Shown in pieces: positions 16,367 to 24,287 of a stretch of DNA of 28,782 nt. The notes beneath the pieces were generated by a model. The model made no database searches. It had not been told where the DNA came from and saw nothing but the letters and a program-made list of their open reading frames with translations. The stretch is from JACNKJ01 sp964440095. GTDB lineage: Bacteria > Krumholzibacteriota > Krumholzibacteriia > JACNKJ01. The position numbers were made by a program, and so were the translations under genes. Numbering within the stretch: position 1 is the stretch's first letter; every line of letters begins with the position of its first letter. The stretch spans positions 1-28,782 of the forward strand of contig CAYTPZ010000027.1 of the NCBI GenBank assembly GCA_964440095.1, written 5' to 3'.

Positions 16367-16687
16367 ATGGATGCTAGAGAAAAACACCGGCTCCAGGCGA
16401 GAGCGAATGTGATGAAGGCGCTGGGGCATCCCACCCGGCTTTTCATCATCGAGGAGCTCGCAAAAACCGAACTCTGCGTGGCCGAACTGACCGAACTCGT
16501 GGGCGCGGACATGTCCACCGTGTCGCGTCACCTCTCAGTGCTGAAAGGCGCGGGCATCCTCGAGGATGAGCGACGAGGCAACTGCATCTACTACCGCCTT
16601 CTCTGTCCCTGTGTCCTCGACTTCTTTACCTGTGCGCAAAGTGTCATCGAAAACACCGCCGAAAGGTGCGCTGATGCGGGCGTATAA
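16367..16687 (+). CDS. arsR: ArsR family metalloregulator
   Basis: A 106-residue winged-helix repressor. MKALGHPTRLFIIEELAK is the standard ArsR opening, and STVSRHLSVLKGAGIL is the recognition helix near residues 48-63. Cysteines occur in ELCVAEL and in a C-terminal cluster (LLCPCVLDFFTC). The usual ELCVCDL pair is reduced to one Cys in the helix, so arsenite is probably bound with the C-terminal cysteines, as in Geobacter-type ArsR proteins. It should release the operator at 16326-16351 when As(III) binds. ATG at 16367 has AGAAGGG upstream; an in-frame ATG at 16310 lies upstream of the operator and is rejected. Confidence 0.9.
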   Translation: MDAREKHRLQARANVMKALGHPTRLFIIEELAKTELCVAELTELVGADMSTVSRHLSVLKGAGILEDERRGNCIYYRLLCPCVLDFFTCAQSVIENTAERCADAGV

Positions 16688-16696
16688 AGGAGAATC

Positions 16697-17998
16697 GTGA
16701 AGTCCGGATTCTGGCGAAGCGAATGGAAACCCATGCTCCTGGTCCTGGGCTCATTCGCAATACTCTACTTCCTGCCCACGGGACGCCTCCGCTTCGACGG
16801 CGCCCTGCTCGAATCACTCGAGCTGGCGCGATGGTACGCGCGCGAACATGTAATTCTCTGCCTCGTGCCGGCCTTTCTCATCGCCGGAGCCATCTCCATT
16901 TTCCTCGACTCCTCCGCGGTCATGCGATACCTCGGGCCGCGCGCGCCAAAGCCCCTGGCCTACGGAGTCGCGTCGATTTCCGGCGGCGTGCTGGCCGTAT
17001 GCTCCTGCACCGTGCTGCCCATTTTCGCGGGCATCCATCAGATGGGAGCGGGACTCGGACCCGCCGCCGCCTTTCTTTACGCGGGACCCGCCATCAACGT
17101 GCTGGCCATCGTGCTTACCTCACGCGTACTCGGGCCAGGACTCGGCATCGCGCGCGTGATCGGCGCCGTGGTATTCAGCGTCTTCATCGGGATCATCATG
17201 CACCTGCTCTTTCGTCGCCAGGAACTGGCACGCGCCGATTCCATGGAATTCGCCGACGACGCGCCGCGTGGACGACCGCTCGCGCAAACCGTCCTTTTCG
17301 TGGCCGCGCTGGTGGCGATTCTCGTCTTCGCAAACCTGGGTTCCGGCGGCGACAGCGGCCTCTGGTTTCGAATCCACCAACTCAAGTGGATGCTCACTGC
17401 TCTGGCCACTCTGGCCCTCGGCGCGCTGCTCACATCCTGGTACGGTTTCGGCCGTCGCGACTTGTTGATCGTCGGAATTCCCGTGCTCGCCCTGGCACTC
17501 ATACCGGGCCTGGGACCCACCCCCGCCTTCGCGGCGGGAATCGTCCTCTTCGCCTGGCGCCTGCGCGCGGTCGGCGGCGAACTTTCGGCCTGGTTCGATG
17601 CCTCCTGGGGCTTCGCCAAGCAGATTCTTCCACTACTTTTGGCCGGCGTCCTCGTGGCGGGACTCTTCTTCGGCCGGCCCGGACAAGAGGGACTCGTTCC
17701 CGCCGAGTGGGTCACACGCGCGGTCGGCTGCAATTCCTTCGGCGCGAACTTTTTCGCCTCGCTGGCCGGTGCACTCATGTATTTTGCCACGCTCACCGAA
17801 GTACCCATCCTGCAAGGACTCATCGGCGCGGGCATGGGCAAGGGTCCCGCGCTCGCCTTGCTGCTTGCGGGACCTGCGCTCTCGCTGCCGAACATGCTGG
17901 TCATCGCCAGCGTGATCGGCACGCAAAAAACCTTCGCCTTCGTGACCCTGGTGGTGATCATGGCCACCTTTACCGGCTGGATTTACGGCCTGCTATAG
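16697..17998 (+). CDS. UPF0718/ArsP-like permease
   Basis: A 433-residue membrane protein with about ten hydrophobic segments. The motif GGVLAVCSCTVLPIFAG, near residues 95-111 with its CSC pair, followed by GPAINVL is the hallmark of the UPF0718 (DUF318) family, which includes ArsP, an exporter of trivalent organoarsenicals. The second half repeats the pattern (GCNSFGANF ... GPALSLPNML). A GTG start has AAAGGAG upstream and lies 9 nt after arsR. Position inside an ars operon supports arsenical export; the exact substrate is uncertain. Confidence 0.82.
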   Translation: MKSGFWRSEWKPMLLVLGSFAILYFLPTGRLRFDGALLESLELARWYAREHVILCLVPAFLIAGAISIFLDSSAVMRYLGPRAPKPLAYGVASISGGVLAVCSCTVLPIFAGIHQMGAGLGPAAAFLYAGPAINVLAIVLTSRVLGPGLGIARVIGAVVFSVFIGIIMHLLFRRQELARADSMEFADDAPRGRPLAQTVLFVAALVAILVFANLGSGGDSGLWFRIHQLKWMLTALATLALGALLTSWYGFGRRDLLIVGIPVLALALIPGLGPTPAFAAGIVLFAWRLRAVGGELSAWFDASWGFAKQILPLLLAGVLVAGLFFGRPGQEGLVPAEWVTRAVGCNSFGANFFASLAGALMYFATLTEVPILQGLIGAGMGKGPALALLLAGPALSLPNMLVIASVIGTQKTFAFVTLVVIMATFTGWIYGLL

Positions 17999-18008
17999 GA
18001 GAATCGCG

Positions 18009-18263
18009 ATGCGAAAAATTCATATCCTCGGAACCGGCTGCCCAAAGTGCGGGCAACTCGAAGCCAACGTTCGAATGGCCGGAGCGGCTTTTGACGAGCA
18101 GGTGATCGTCAGTAAGGTCAGCGACATTCGCGAGATCATGGCATTCGGGGTGATGATCACGCCGGCCATCGTGCTGGACGGCGAGGTCGTTTCAAAGGGT
18201 AAATTGCTTTCCGTCGATGAGATCACCGCGCTGCTCGAAGCGCCGCGCGCCGAGGAGGACTGA
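18009..18263 (+). CDS. Small thioredoxin-like redox-active disulfide protein
   Basis: An 84-residue thioredoxin-fold protein that starts directly with the strand MRKIHILGTGCPKCGQLEANV, placing a CPKC active site at residues 11-14. It contains the cis-Pro region MITPAIVLDGEVVSKG. Such mini-thioredoxins commonly follow UPF0718 permeases in ars operons. Role inferred: thiol-disulfide exchange with ArsC, arsenicals or the permease in the cytoplasm. AGGAG lies 7 nt upstream, 10 nt after the permease stop. Confidence 0.85.
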   Translation: MRKIHILGTGCPKCGQLEANVRMAGAAFDEQVIVSKVSDIREIMAFGVMITPAIVLDGEVVSKGKLLSVDEITALLEAPRAEED

Positions 18264-18264
18264 G

Positions 18265-18666
18265 TTGAAACGACCCCTGCGGATCGCGATCCTCGTCGCC
18301 GTTTTATCAGCAGCATTGGCGGTAGTTCTCTGGCCTCGATCAGAAACTGCAGATCCCGGCTTCACGGATGCCCGCTTACCCAGACTTCTGGATATCGGCT
18401 CCACTACCTGCATTCCCTGCAAGAAGATGGCCCCCATTCTCGATGCGCTCGCCCGTGAATACGTCGGTATATTCGAAGTGGAATTCATCGACACGCGCGT
18501 GAACAAGAATATCGCCGAGGAGTATGGTATTCGCTTGATCCCCACACAGATTTTTTTCAATCGACAGGGACTCGAACTCTACCGGCACGAGGGATTCATG
18601 GGTCGGGACGACATCCTCGCCACCTGGAACGAACTGGGGCTGGACCTGACAAAGGGAGACGGTTGA
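18265..18666 (+). CDS. Membrane-anchored thioredoxin-like protein
   Basis: A 133-residue protein starting at a TTG with GAGGAGG 6 nt upstream (18252-18258). Residues about 5-25 are a membrane anchor or uncleaved signal, so the thioredoxin domain should face outside the cytoplasm. The active site is CIPC in STTCIPCKKMAPIL, and the cis-Pro lies in IRLIPTQIFF. A longer upstream frame lacks an initiation site and overlaps the previous gene. Placed before a CcdA-like gene, it is the natural acceptor of electrons moved across the membrane. Confidence 0.83.
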   Translation: MKRPLRIAILVAVLSAALAVVLWPRSETADPGFTDARLPRLLDIGSTTCIPCKKMAPILDALAREYVGIFEVEFIDTRVNKNIAEEYGIRLIPTQIFFNRQGLELYRHEGFMGRDDILATWNELGLDLTKGDG

Positions 18667-18667
18667 G

Positions 18668-19366
18668 GTGGCCGAACTTTTCCAATCCCTCACCCAGGCC
18701 GTGCAGGGCTCATGGCTATTGGCACTCTCGAGCGCTTTCATCTGGGGTGTGCTCAGCATCGTGTTGAGCCCCTGCCACCTTGCGAGTATCCCACTGATCG
18801 TGGGATTCGTCGGCGGGCAGGGGAATATCCGCACTCGCCGCGCGGCCCTGCTCGCCACTTTGTTCAGCCTGGGAATCCTCGTGACCATCGCCGCGCTCGG
18901 CATCGCCACCGCCGCCGCGGGCCGCATGCTCGGCGATCTTGGCCGCATCGGCAACTGGATCGTCGCCGCGATCTTCCTCGTCGTGGGACTTCACCTGCTC
19001 GGCGTCATCCCGCTTCCCGGCGTCAGCGTCGCGAACGTGGGCCTGCGCCGCAAGGGCGCCGGCGCGGCATTTTTGCTCGGGCTTATCTTCGGCATCGCCC
19101 TGGGGCCCTGCACCTTCGCGTATATGGCACCCATGCTGGCGGTCGCCTTCCGGGCGGGAACCGCGGACCTGCTCTTCGGCTCGCTGCTGCTCCTGTTCTA
19201 CGGCCTCGGACACACACTGCTGATCGCGCTCGCCGGTACCTTCACGGAAATCGTGCAACGGGCTCTGAACTGGAACGAGGGTTCGCGTGGCCTGGACCTG
19301 TTGCGTAAAGTTTGCGGCGTCCTGGTGATCCTCGCGGGGCTTTACCTTCTTTATATCTCACGGTAA
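18668..19366 (+). CDS. CcdA/DsbD-like transmembrane thiol transporter
   Basis: A 232-residue protein with six predicted membrane segments. The motif LSPCHLASIPLIVGFVGG near residue 34 carries the first reactive cysteine of CcdA-type proteins, and ALGPCTFAYMAPML near residue 142 the second. These proteins move reducing equivalents from cytoplasmic thioredoxin to extracytoplasmic thiol proteins. The GTG start has GGGAG upstream and follows the previous stop by 1 nt, so the gene is tightly coupled to the membrane-anchored thioredoxin gene. Confidence 0.86.
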   Translation: MAELFQSLTQAVQGSWLLALSSAFIWGVLSIVLSPCHLASIPLIVGFVGGQGNIRTRRAALLATLFSLGILVTIAALGIATAAAGRMLGDLGRIGNWIVAAIFLVVGLHLLGVIPLPGVSVANVGLRRKGAGAAFLLGLIFGIALGPCTFAYMAPMLAVAFRAGTADLLFGSLLLLFYGLGHTLLIALAGTFTEIVQRALNWNEGSRGLDLLRKVCGVLVILAGLYLLYISR

Positions 19367-19375
19367 GGGATGAGC

Positions 19376-20449
19376 ATGTCCAAACGCCGTCTCGCCTTCC
19401 TCGACCGCTACCTCACGCTCTGGATTTTCGCCGCCATGGGCCTGGGTGTTCTGCTCGGCGCGTTCGCTCCGGGATTCGCGCGCGCCCTTGAAAACTTCAG
19501 CGTGGGCACGACCTCCATTCCCATCGCGCTCGGACTCATTCTGATGATGTATCCCCCGCTGGCGAAAGTGCGCTTCGAAAAACTCGGCATGGTCTTTCGC
19601 GACCGCAAAATTCTCGGGCTCTCGCTTCTGCAAAACTGGGTGATCGGTCCCCTTCTCATGTTTGCGCTGGCGATGATCTTCCTGCGCGATCAGCCCGAAT
19701 ACCTGACGGGGCTCATCCTCATCGGCCTGGCCCGCTGCATCGCCATGGTCATCGTCTGGAACGATCTCGCCGGCGGCGACAGTGAATACGCGGCGGGGCT
19801 CGTCGCCTTCAACTCGATCTTCCAGGTCTTCTTCTATTCGCTCTACGCCTGGCTTTTCCTGAGCGTGCTCCTGCCGCGCTTCGGGATGGAATCGGTGGCG
19901 GTGGACATCAGCATCCGCCAGATCGCCGGCAGCGTTTTCATCTACCTGGGCATTCCCTTCATCGCGGGTGCACTCACGCGCCTGGTCCTGCGCGGCCTCA
20001 AAGGTGACCAGTGGTATCATCGCCGCTTCATTCCAAAGATCAGCCCGCTGACGCTCATCGCCCTGCTGTTTACCATCGTCGTGATGTTCTCGCTGCAGGG
20101 AGAGCACATCCTCCAACTACCTCTGGATGTGTTGCGCGTAGCCCTGCCGCTCTTGATCTACTTCGTGGCGATGTTCTTCGTGAGCTTCTTCCTGAGCAAG
20201 CGCATGTGCGCGAACTACGCCAAAAGCACGACCCTGTCCTTCACCGCGGCCTCAAACAATTTCGAGCTGGCCATCGCGGTGGCCGTGGCGACTTTCGGCA
20301 TCGGGCACGGGGCGGCTTTCGCGGCCGTGATCGGACCGATGGTGGAAGTGCCGGTGCTCATCGGGCTCGTGGGTGTGGCGCTCAAGCTGAAGGCTCGCTA
20401 CTTCCCGAAGGATCCGGCCGAGATGCTGTCGCGAGAATGCCGGTCATGA
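19376..20449 (+). CDS. acr3: ACR3 family arsenite efflux transporter
   Basis: A 357-residue membrane protein with ten predicted helices. LARCIAMVIVWNDLAGGD near residue 118 contains the essential cysteine of ACR3, and NNFELAIAVAVATFGI is the second family signature. ACR3 exports As(III) driven by proton motive force. Two ATGs are in frame at 19370 and 19376; the second is preferred because AAGGG would otherwise touch the start codon. It overlaps arsC by 4 nt. Confidence 0.93.
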   Translation: MSKRRLAFLDRYLTLWIFAAMGLGVLLGAFAPGFARALENFSVGTTSIPIALGLILMMYPPLAKVRFEKLGMVFRDRKILGLSLLQNWVIGPLLMFALAMIFLRDQPEYLTGLILIGLARCIAMVIVWNDLAGGDSEYAAGLVAFNSIFQVFFYSLYAWLFLSVLLPRFGMESVAVDISIRQIAGSVFIYLGIPFIAGALTRLVLRGLKGDQWYHRRFIPKISPLTLIALLFTIVVMFSLQGEHILQLPLDVLRVALPLLIYFVAMFFVSFFLSKRMCANYAKSTTLSFTAASNNFELAIAVAVATFGIGHGAAFAAVIGPMVEVPVLIGLVGVALKLKARYFPKDPAEMLSRECRS

Positions 20450-20862
20450 CCTGGCGTGACGACATCAAGCGCCTTCGCGCGGCCGCGCCGAAGCACATAC
20501 TCTTTATGTGCGTTGCAAATTCGGCGCGCAGCCAGATGGCCGAAGGCCTTGCCCGATCGATCGCTCCCGCCGACGTCAAGATCAGCTCGGCGGGATCCTA
20601 CCCCTGGGCGGTCAATCCGCTCGCCGTCGAGGCGCTGGCGGAGATAAGCATCGACATTTCTGCGAACGAGTCCAAGAGTGTCGATGAAATTGACGCGGCG
20701 GGTGTGGATGCGGTCATCACGCTTTGCGCCGAGGAGGTTTGTCCCGCCTGGCTGGGTGAGGCCCTTCATGCCCATTGGCCGCTTCGCGATCCGCAAGACA
20801 TGGACGACTTTCGCGCCGGGAGAGATGAACTGCGGCGAAGACTGAAGGAATGGTTTCGATGA
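20446..20862 (+). CDS. arsC: Arsenate reductase, low-molecular-weight phosphatase type
   Basis: A 138-residue protein with the catalytic loop FMCVANSARSQMAEG (Cys22, then Arg), SAGSYPW, and the later cysteine pair in LCAEEVCPAW. That pair allows the intramolecular disulfide cascade of thioredoxin-linked ArsC enzymes. It reduces arsenate to arsenite for export by ACR3. The chosen ATG at 20446 overlaps the acr3 stop as ATGA; an ATG at 20437 would add three residues. The thioredoxin-like genes upstream could supply its reductant. Confidence 0.92.
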   Translation: MTWRDDIKRLRAAAPKHILFMCVANSARSQMAEGLARSIAPADVKISSAGSYPWAVNPLAVEALAEISIDISANESKSVDEIDAAGVDAVITLCAEEVCPAWLGEALHAHWPLRDPQDMDDFRAGRDELRRRLKEWFR

Positions 20863-21350
20863 TGGATCTCAAACCCATCGGCAAAATTCACAGCCCTTTC
20901 AAAGAGCAGGCGGGCACGCCCATCCAGCCTGGCTGGGGTGATGATCCCGGCGAAGGTGAAGTTGAGGTCTTCGAGGAATTCGCAGAAGGCCTCGCCGATC
21001 TCGACGGCTTCGAGCGCATCTGGCTCATCTACCGGCTCGACCGCGCCGCGCCGGCGAAGCTCAAGGTCACCCCCTATCGCGACACCGTGGAGCACGGGGT
21101 TTTCACCACCCGATCGCCCAGCAGGCCCAACGCCATCGGCATCTCCTGCGTGAGGCTTCTCGGTGTCGAGGGGCGCCGCCTTCACGTCGCGGAACTCGAC
21201 ATCCTCGACGGCACGCCGCTTCTCGACATCAAACCCTACTCTCCGCGTTTCGACGCCTGGCCCGACGCGAAAGCGGGATGGCTGGACGGCAAGGGCAGCG
21301 GCCGCCTGCGCGCCGACGACCGCTTCGAGGATGACAAGGGCCGCGTTTGA
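20859..21350 (+). CDS. trmO: TrmO-like tRNA N6-methyltransferase (TsaA family)
   Basis: A 163-residue TsaA/UPF0066 protein. It opens with LKPIGKIHSPF and carries TRSPSRPNAIGIS near residue 88 and ELDILDGTPLLDIKPY near 113, the defining motifs. E. coli TrmO uses S-adenosylmethionine to methylate t6A37 of threonine tRNAs; single-domain relatives in metal and arsenic operons are of unproven function. The start overlaps the arsC stop (ATGA), with AAGGA 9 nt upstream, so the gene is translated as part of the ars operon. It is the last gene of that operon. Confidence 0.85.
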   Translation: MMDLKPIGKIHSPFKEQAGTPIQPGWGDDPGEGEVEVFEEFAEGLADLDGFERIWLIYRLDRAAPAKLKVTPYRDTVEHGVFTTRSPSRPNAIGISCVRLLGVEGRRLHVAELDILDGTPLLDIKPYSPRFDAWPDAKAGWLDGKGSGRLRADDRFEDDKGRV

Positions 21351-21367
21351 AGATCCCGCAGGACGAC

Positions 21368-21396
21368 TTGCATAATCGTTCCTGATCGTCTAGGAT
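21368..21396 (+). promoter_or_regulatory. Putative promoter
   Basis: TTGCAT (21368-21373) and TAGGAT (21391-21396) are separated by 17 nt, and a GGGAGG ribosome site follows at 21419. Moderate match to sigma-70; it would drive the frame-disrupted gene downstream. Confidence 0.35.
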
Positions 21397-21431
21397 CGCT
21401 ATTCAAGTTTGTTTATCCGGGAGGCAAGATG

Positions 21432-22343
21432 ATGCGTGCGCTAGTTCTGATGTCGATAATAATGGCCAGTATCTGCTCGGCGGCTGCGGAAGTGGAAATC
21501 CAGGTGAGCCCGCGACAACGAGCCTTGAAGATCTTTGGCCCCACGAAGACGGTAACTACTGGCGCTTTCAGGAAACTCGTTTAAGAAAATCACCGGTTGA
21601 CCCCGATGATCTCGAAGCCTACCTGGGCCCCCTGTTCGACACCGAGGAAGATGTGCCCCCACTTCCCCCCCATGGACGAACTCTGGTCGGCTTACTCGAA
21701 CTTGAACACACCCCTGTGGGGTCTACAGTGGCGCGGAAGCTATCACCTTCGTTTCGACGGCGATGTTGAATTTCACAGCGGAGACTGGTATCAGGTGCTC
21801 ACCGACAGCATCCATTGGGACATCGTCCCACTACGGGATCGTGAAGCTCACCCGCCCATTTTGAATTCGGCCGCTCCAGACTTCGCTCGCGGACGCAACG
21901 AGGGAAGTCCCTCCTTCCTCCACGGTATGTTGTGGAGAGTCACCGATGGGGCCATAGAAGGAATTTTCGGTGATGATTTCTTCATGGGATGGAAATGGCT
22001 CGAATCCGATTTCTCGGTCGGACACGAGTTTCTATTTCAAATCCATGACGATTTCAACCTTCACTCGCGAGTCATGGGACTCGGTACACATTGGACCGGA
22101 TCGGAATTGGTCCGCGATGTCGTTCAGGTTTTCTATGTTTGGGATCTTGGAGTTGTCGGCCTGCGCACGATCGAAGACCCAGACCCCATCGGCTACTTCC
22201 GCCCCCTTGACTATGGTGTCGTTTATTTCGCTCCCGGTATCGGGCCGGTCTATTCCCACTCGCGACACATGGTCAACGCAGCCGATCCGGATTTGACCGG
22301 CATCGAGGATATCGAAGTTCTGCTCTACACTCACGGCAAGTGA
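21432..22343 (+). pseudogene. Secreted hypothetical protein with two compensating frameshifts
   Basis: The first frame encodes a signal peptide (MRALVLMSIIMASICSAAAE) but stops at 21582. From about 21490-21530 to 21667 the protein-like reading moves to another frame (SLEDLWPHEDGNYWRFQET ... DTEEDVPPLPP). It then returns to the first frame as MDELWSAYSNLNTPLWGLQW and runs to 22343. The second shift falls exactly at a run of seven C at 21665-21671; one C fewer would join the two parts. Either the gene is decaying or the assembly has indels. The product would be a roughly 300-residue secreted protein of a family I do not recognise. GGGAGG lies 7 nt before the start. Confidence 0.55.
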
Positions 22344-22380
22344 GGTCGCTTGATTTGAGCGCGGTTCCAGGTCTAAGCAC

Positions 22381-22692
22381 TCATGTTTCGTGATTATTCA
22401 AATAGACTGGAGCGACCTTCGTTGTCACACCGGTTTCCCGAAGATGTTTTGAAAAATCCTCACGAATTCGACTCCGGACTTGAGAAAGAATTTCGAATCT
22501 GTCCTCCCGGTTGGGCATCAGGCCCCCATGCAGGTAGTGCCTGGAACGCGCATAGTAGATTTGTGCGAGAGTCTTCCCCGTGTTTCGCTCCAACACTTTT
22601 ACGAAAAGAAAAAGGCAGGGCTCTCGAGTGTCGTCATCGGGGGGTGGAATCATATCGAACTCGAAACTCATGTTGATCTCGAAATCTTCCAT
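22381..22692 (-). CDS. Hypothetical protein, 103 residues
   Basis: A minus-strand frame with plausible amino-acid use: an acidic, proline-containing N terminus (DMIPPPDDD), a strand-like LFLFVKVLERN, then an amphipathic helix (EDRFEILSQVRSRIREDF). No signal peptide or membrane segment. The ATG at 22692 lacks a convincing ribosome site, and an in-frame stop lies shortly upstream, so this may be a fragment. I do not recognise a family. It lies downstream of the split ATPase gene on the same strand. Confidence 0.35.
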   Translation of the reverse strand: MEDFEINMSFEFDMIPPPDDDTREPCLFLFVKVLERNTGKTLAQIYYARSRHYLHGGLMPNREDRFEILSQVRSRIREDFSKHLRETGVTTKVAPVYLNNHET

Positions 22693-22764
22693 ACCGGGAA
22701 TTCCATGGCTGCGGCGAGCGGGCCTGGGGCTTAGGAACCATGATTCAGGAGGGGTCGATAAGAA

Positions 22765-23733
22765 CTACTCGACACTTATTCCTCCTCTTCCAACGACAAG
22801 CGAGCGTGTTTTTCCAAAGGCGTTGTTGAAAGCTCGGAATCCGGATGCCGAGGCCCCCTTTCCTCCACTCTTCACTTCGATCAACAGTCGTTGATCCCCT
22901 CGACTCAACACGAAATCGACTTCCTTGGGTGATTGTCTCCAGTAACTAACGCGGACTCTTGTTCCCTGCGACTCGTTAATCAGATGTGATCCTACCGCGG
23001 ACTCAAGCAAACGACCCCAGCTTTCCGGATCATCAAGAGCTTCGGCGAAACTCCTGGAGGAAAGAGCGGAGATCGGCGCAGTGTTCAGTGGAATCAGTTT
23101 CGGGCTCGACCTTTTCCTGACCACTTCGGCTTTTGTGAATTTCTCCAAGCCAGCAAGCATTCCAGAGCCCTCTAGAAGCTGTAGATAGTGAGCGAGCGTT
23201 GTCGTGTTACCTGCGTCTTGAAGCTGACCCAACATTTTCTGATAGGAGAGAATCTGCCCCGCACAGGCGCAACCAAGCTGGAACACTTGCCTGAGCAGAG
23301 CCGGCTTGTCGACTCTCTTCATGTGGAGAATATCTTTACCGATGGTCGTTTCGATGATTGCATCAAGGATGTAATTCGTCCATCGCTGAGGATCATCGAT
23401 AAAGTCCACCGCTTTGGGATAGCCGCCGAAATAGAGATACTCCTGCAGGGTAAGGCCAAACGCCTGCTTCATCTCCCAAAACGACCAATGTGGGAGTCGA
23501 ATTATCTCGAACCGCCCCGCCAGACTTTCACTCAGGCCCCGACCCATCAATAAGGGGGACGAGCCCAGAATAAGAACTCGCAAGGAAAGACCATTTCTCG
23601 TGTCTTCATCCCAGAGCTTTTTGACAGTCTCGGACCAGTTTGTAGCTTTCTGCACCTCGTCGAGAATAAAGAGGCAGCCCTTCCGGTCGCCAGATTTCAC
23701 CAATCCTCTCGCGATATTCCACTGGCTTTCTAT
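22765..23733 (-). pseudogene. 3' part of AAA_14/DUF4143 ATPase gene
   Basis: This part holds 322 codons. It starts in mid-protein with IESQWNIARG, then Walker B CLFILDEVQ, the sensor-like LILGSSP and the loop SLAGRFE, then the DUF4143 domain ending in KEVDFVLSRGDQRLLIEVKSG, a PD-(D/E)XK-like pattern. The family normally has W-(I/L)-E-x-Q-W after the N-terminal ATP loop, and the missing W and N-terminal 62 residues lie at 24374-24559. A gene cassette separates the halves. Translation might restart at the GTG at 23703, but Walker A would be missing. These ATPases are common in anaerobes and their function is unknown. Confidence 0.85.
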
Positions 23734-23835
23734 CGAACGAACTGCGTTTCAGCCGCGGGCGTCAAGGCTGGCGCGACAGGTGCGAAAGCAGCTGGAGTGA
23801 CAGCCAAGCCCGGCGGCTGCTAACGCTAGTTAGAT
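23734..23835 (-). repeat. attC recombination site of the cassette
   Basis: Read on the minus strand: R'' ATCTAAC (23829-23835), spacer TA, L'' GCGTT (23822-23826), AG, CAGCCGC (23813-23819). The other arm has GCGGCTG (23750-23756), A, AACGC (23744-23748), spacer AGTTC, and a final G that with the cassette start makes R' GTTAGAC. R'' and R' pair at 6 of 7 bases, L'' and L' at all 5, and the stem at all 7. Unpaired bases sit on unequal sides, as in the folded single-stranded attC recognised by IntI. The length of 102 bp is normal. Confidence 0.8.
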
Positions 23836-23843
23836 GGCGGTGA

Positions 23844-24287
23844 CTAATCGCCTCGATACTCCTCCTTGAGTATTCCCCAGGATCTGTGCTCGACGGGTGA
23901 ATCGCAGTCGATTGTGGCGATCAGAGTGTCCGCGAACAAGATCTCTCTAGGGATCGGCTCCGATGCCACCATCACGTAAGGATAGTCGCCATCTGGCAGT
24001 AAGACGTCCAGGCTATCCCTGCCGTCCCAGATCAACTCGTGGATGCCGGCCGGGAGAATGGCCTCGACCAGTGTGCGGATTACGGAAGTTGTGTCCGGAC
24101 TCCAGACCTCAAGCTGAATGTACGCCGCGCACGGCAGCTCGAGTCGAATCGCTGTTCCCGCGAGTGAGTCACTGGGGCAGAAGGGGTCTGGCTCATTCTA
24201 GTAGAGCACGAACTCATCCGGCACTTGCGCTAGTGCGGCAGAGGCAACCAGTAGCGTGGCCGCGAAGACCATAGCAACAATCCTCAT
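23844..24287 (-). pseudogene. Cassette gene: minimal FlgD-like sorting-domain protein with amber codon
   Basis: A 147-codon frame that starts at ATG 24287 behind AAGGAGGAGG. Residues 1-20 are a signal peptide (MRIVAMVFAATLLVASAALA). The rest is almost only a FlgD-like Ig/sorting domain: NEPDPFC, then IRLELP, YIQLEVWSPD, IRTLVEAILPAGIHELIWDGRD and LPDGDYPYVM. Codon 30 is TAG (24198-24200), exactly where relatives have the Q of the QNxPxPF motif, so a single C-to-T change from CAG would explain it. TAG is a normal stop elsewhere in this window. The stop lies 8 nt before attC, as usual in cassettes. Either a recently dead gene or one needing readthrough. Confidence 0.7.

Noticed and set aside
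16723..18105. 460-codon plus-strand ORF over the UPF0718 permease and the following gene
   Set aside because: It is rich in R, G, A and P, has no family features and lies in another frame of a clear membrane transporter; a high-GC shadow.
24198..24200. Recoding of TAG as an amino acid in this genome
   Set aside because: ygeW, rocD and the GldG-like gene all end in TAG at natural protein ends, so TAG is a normal stop.
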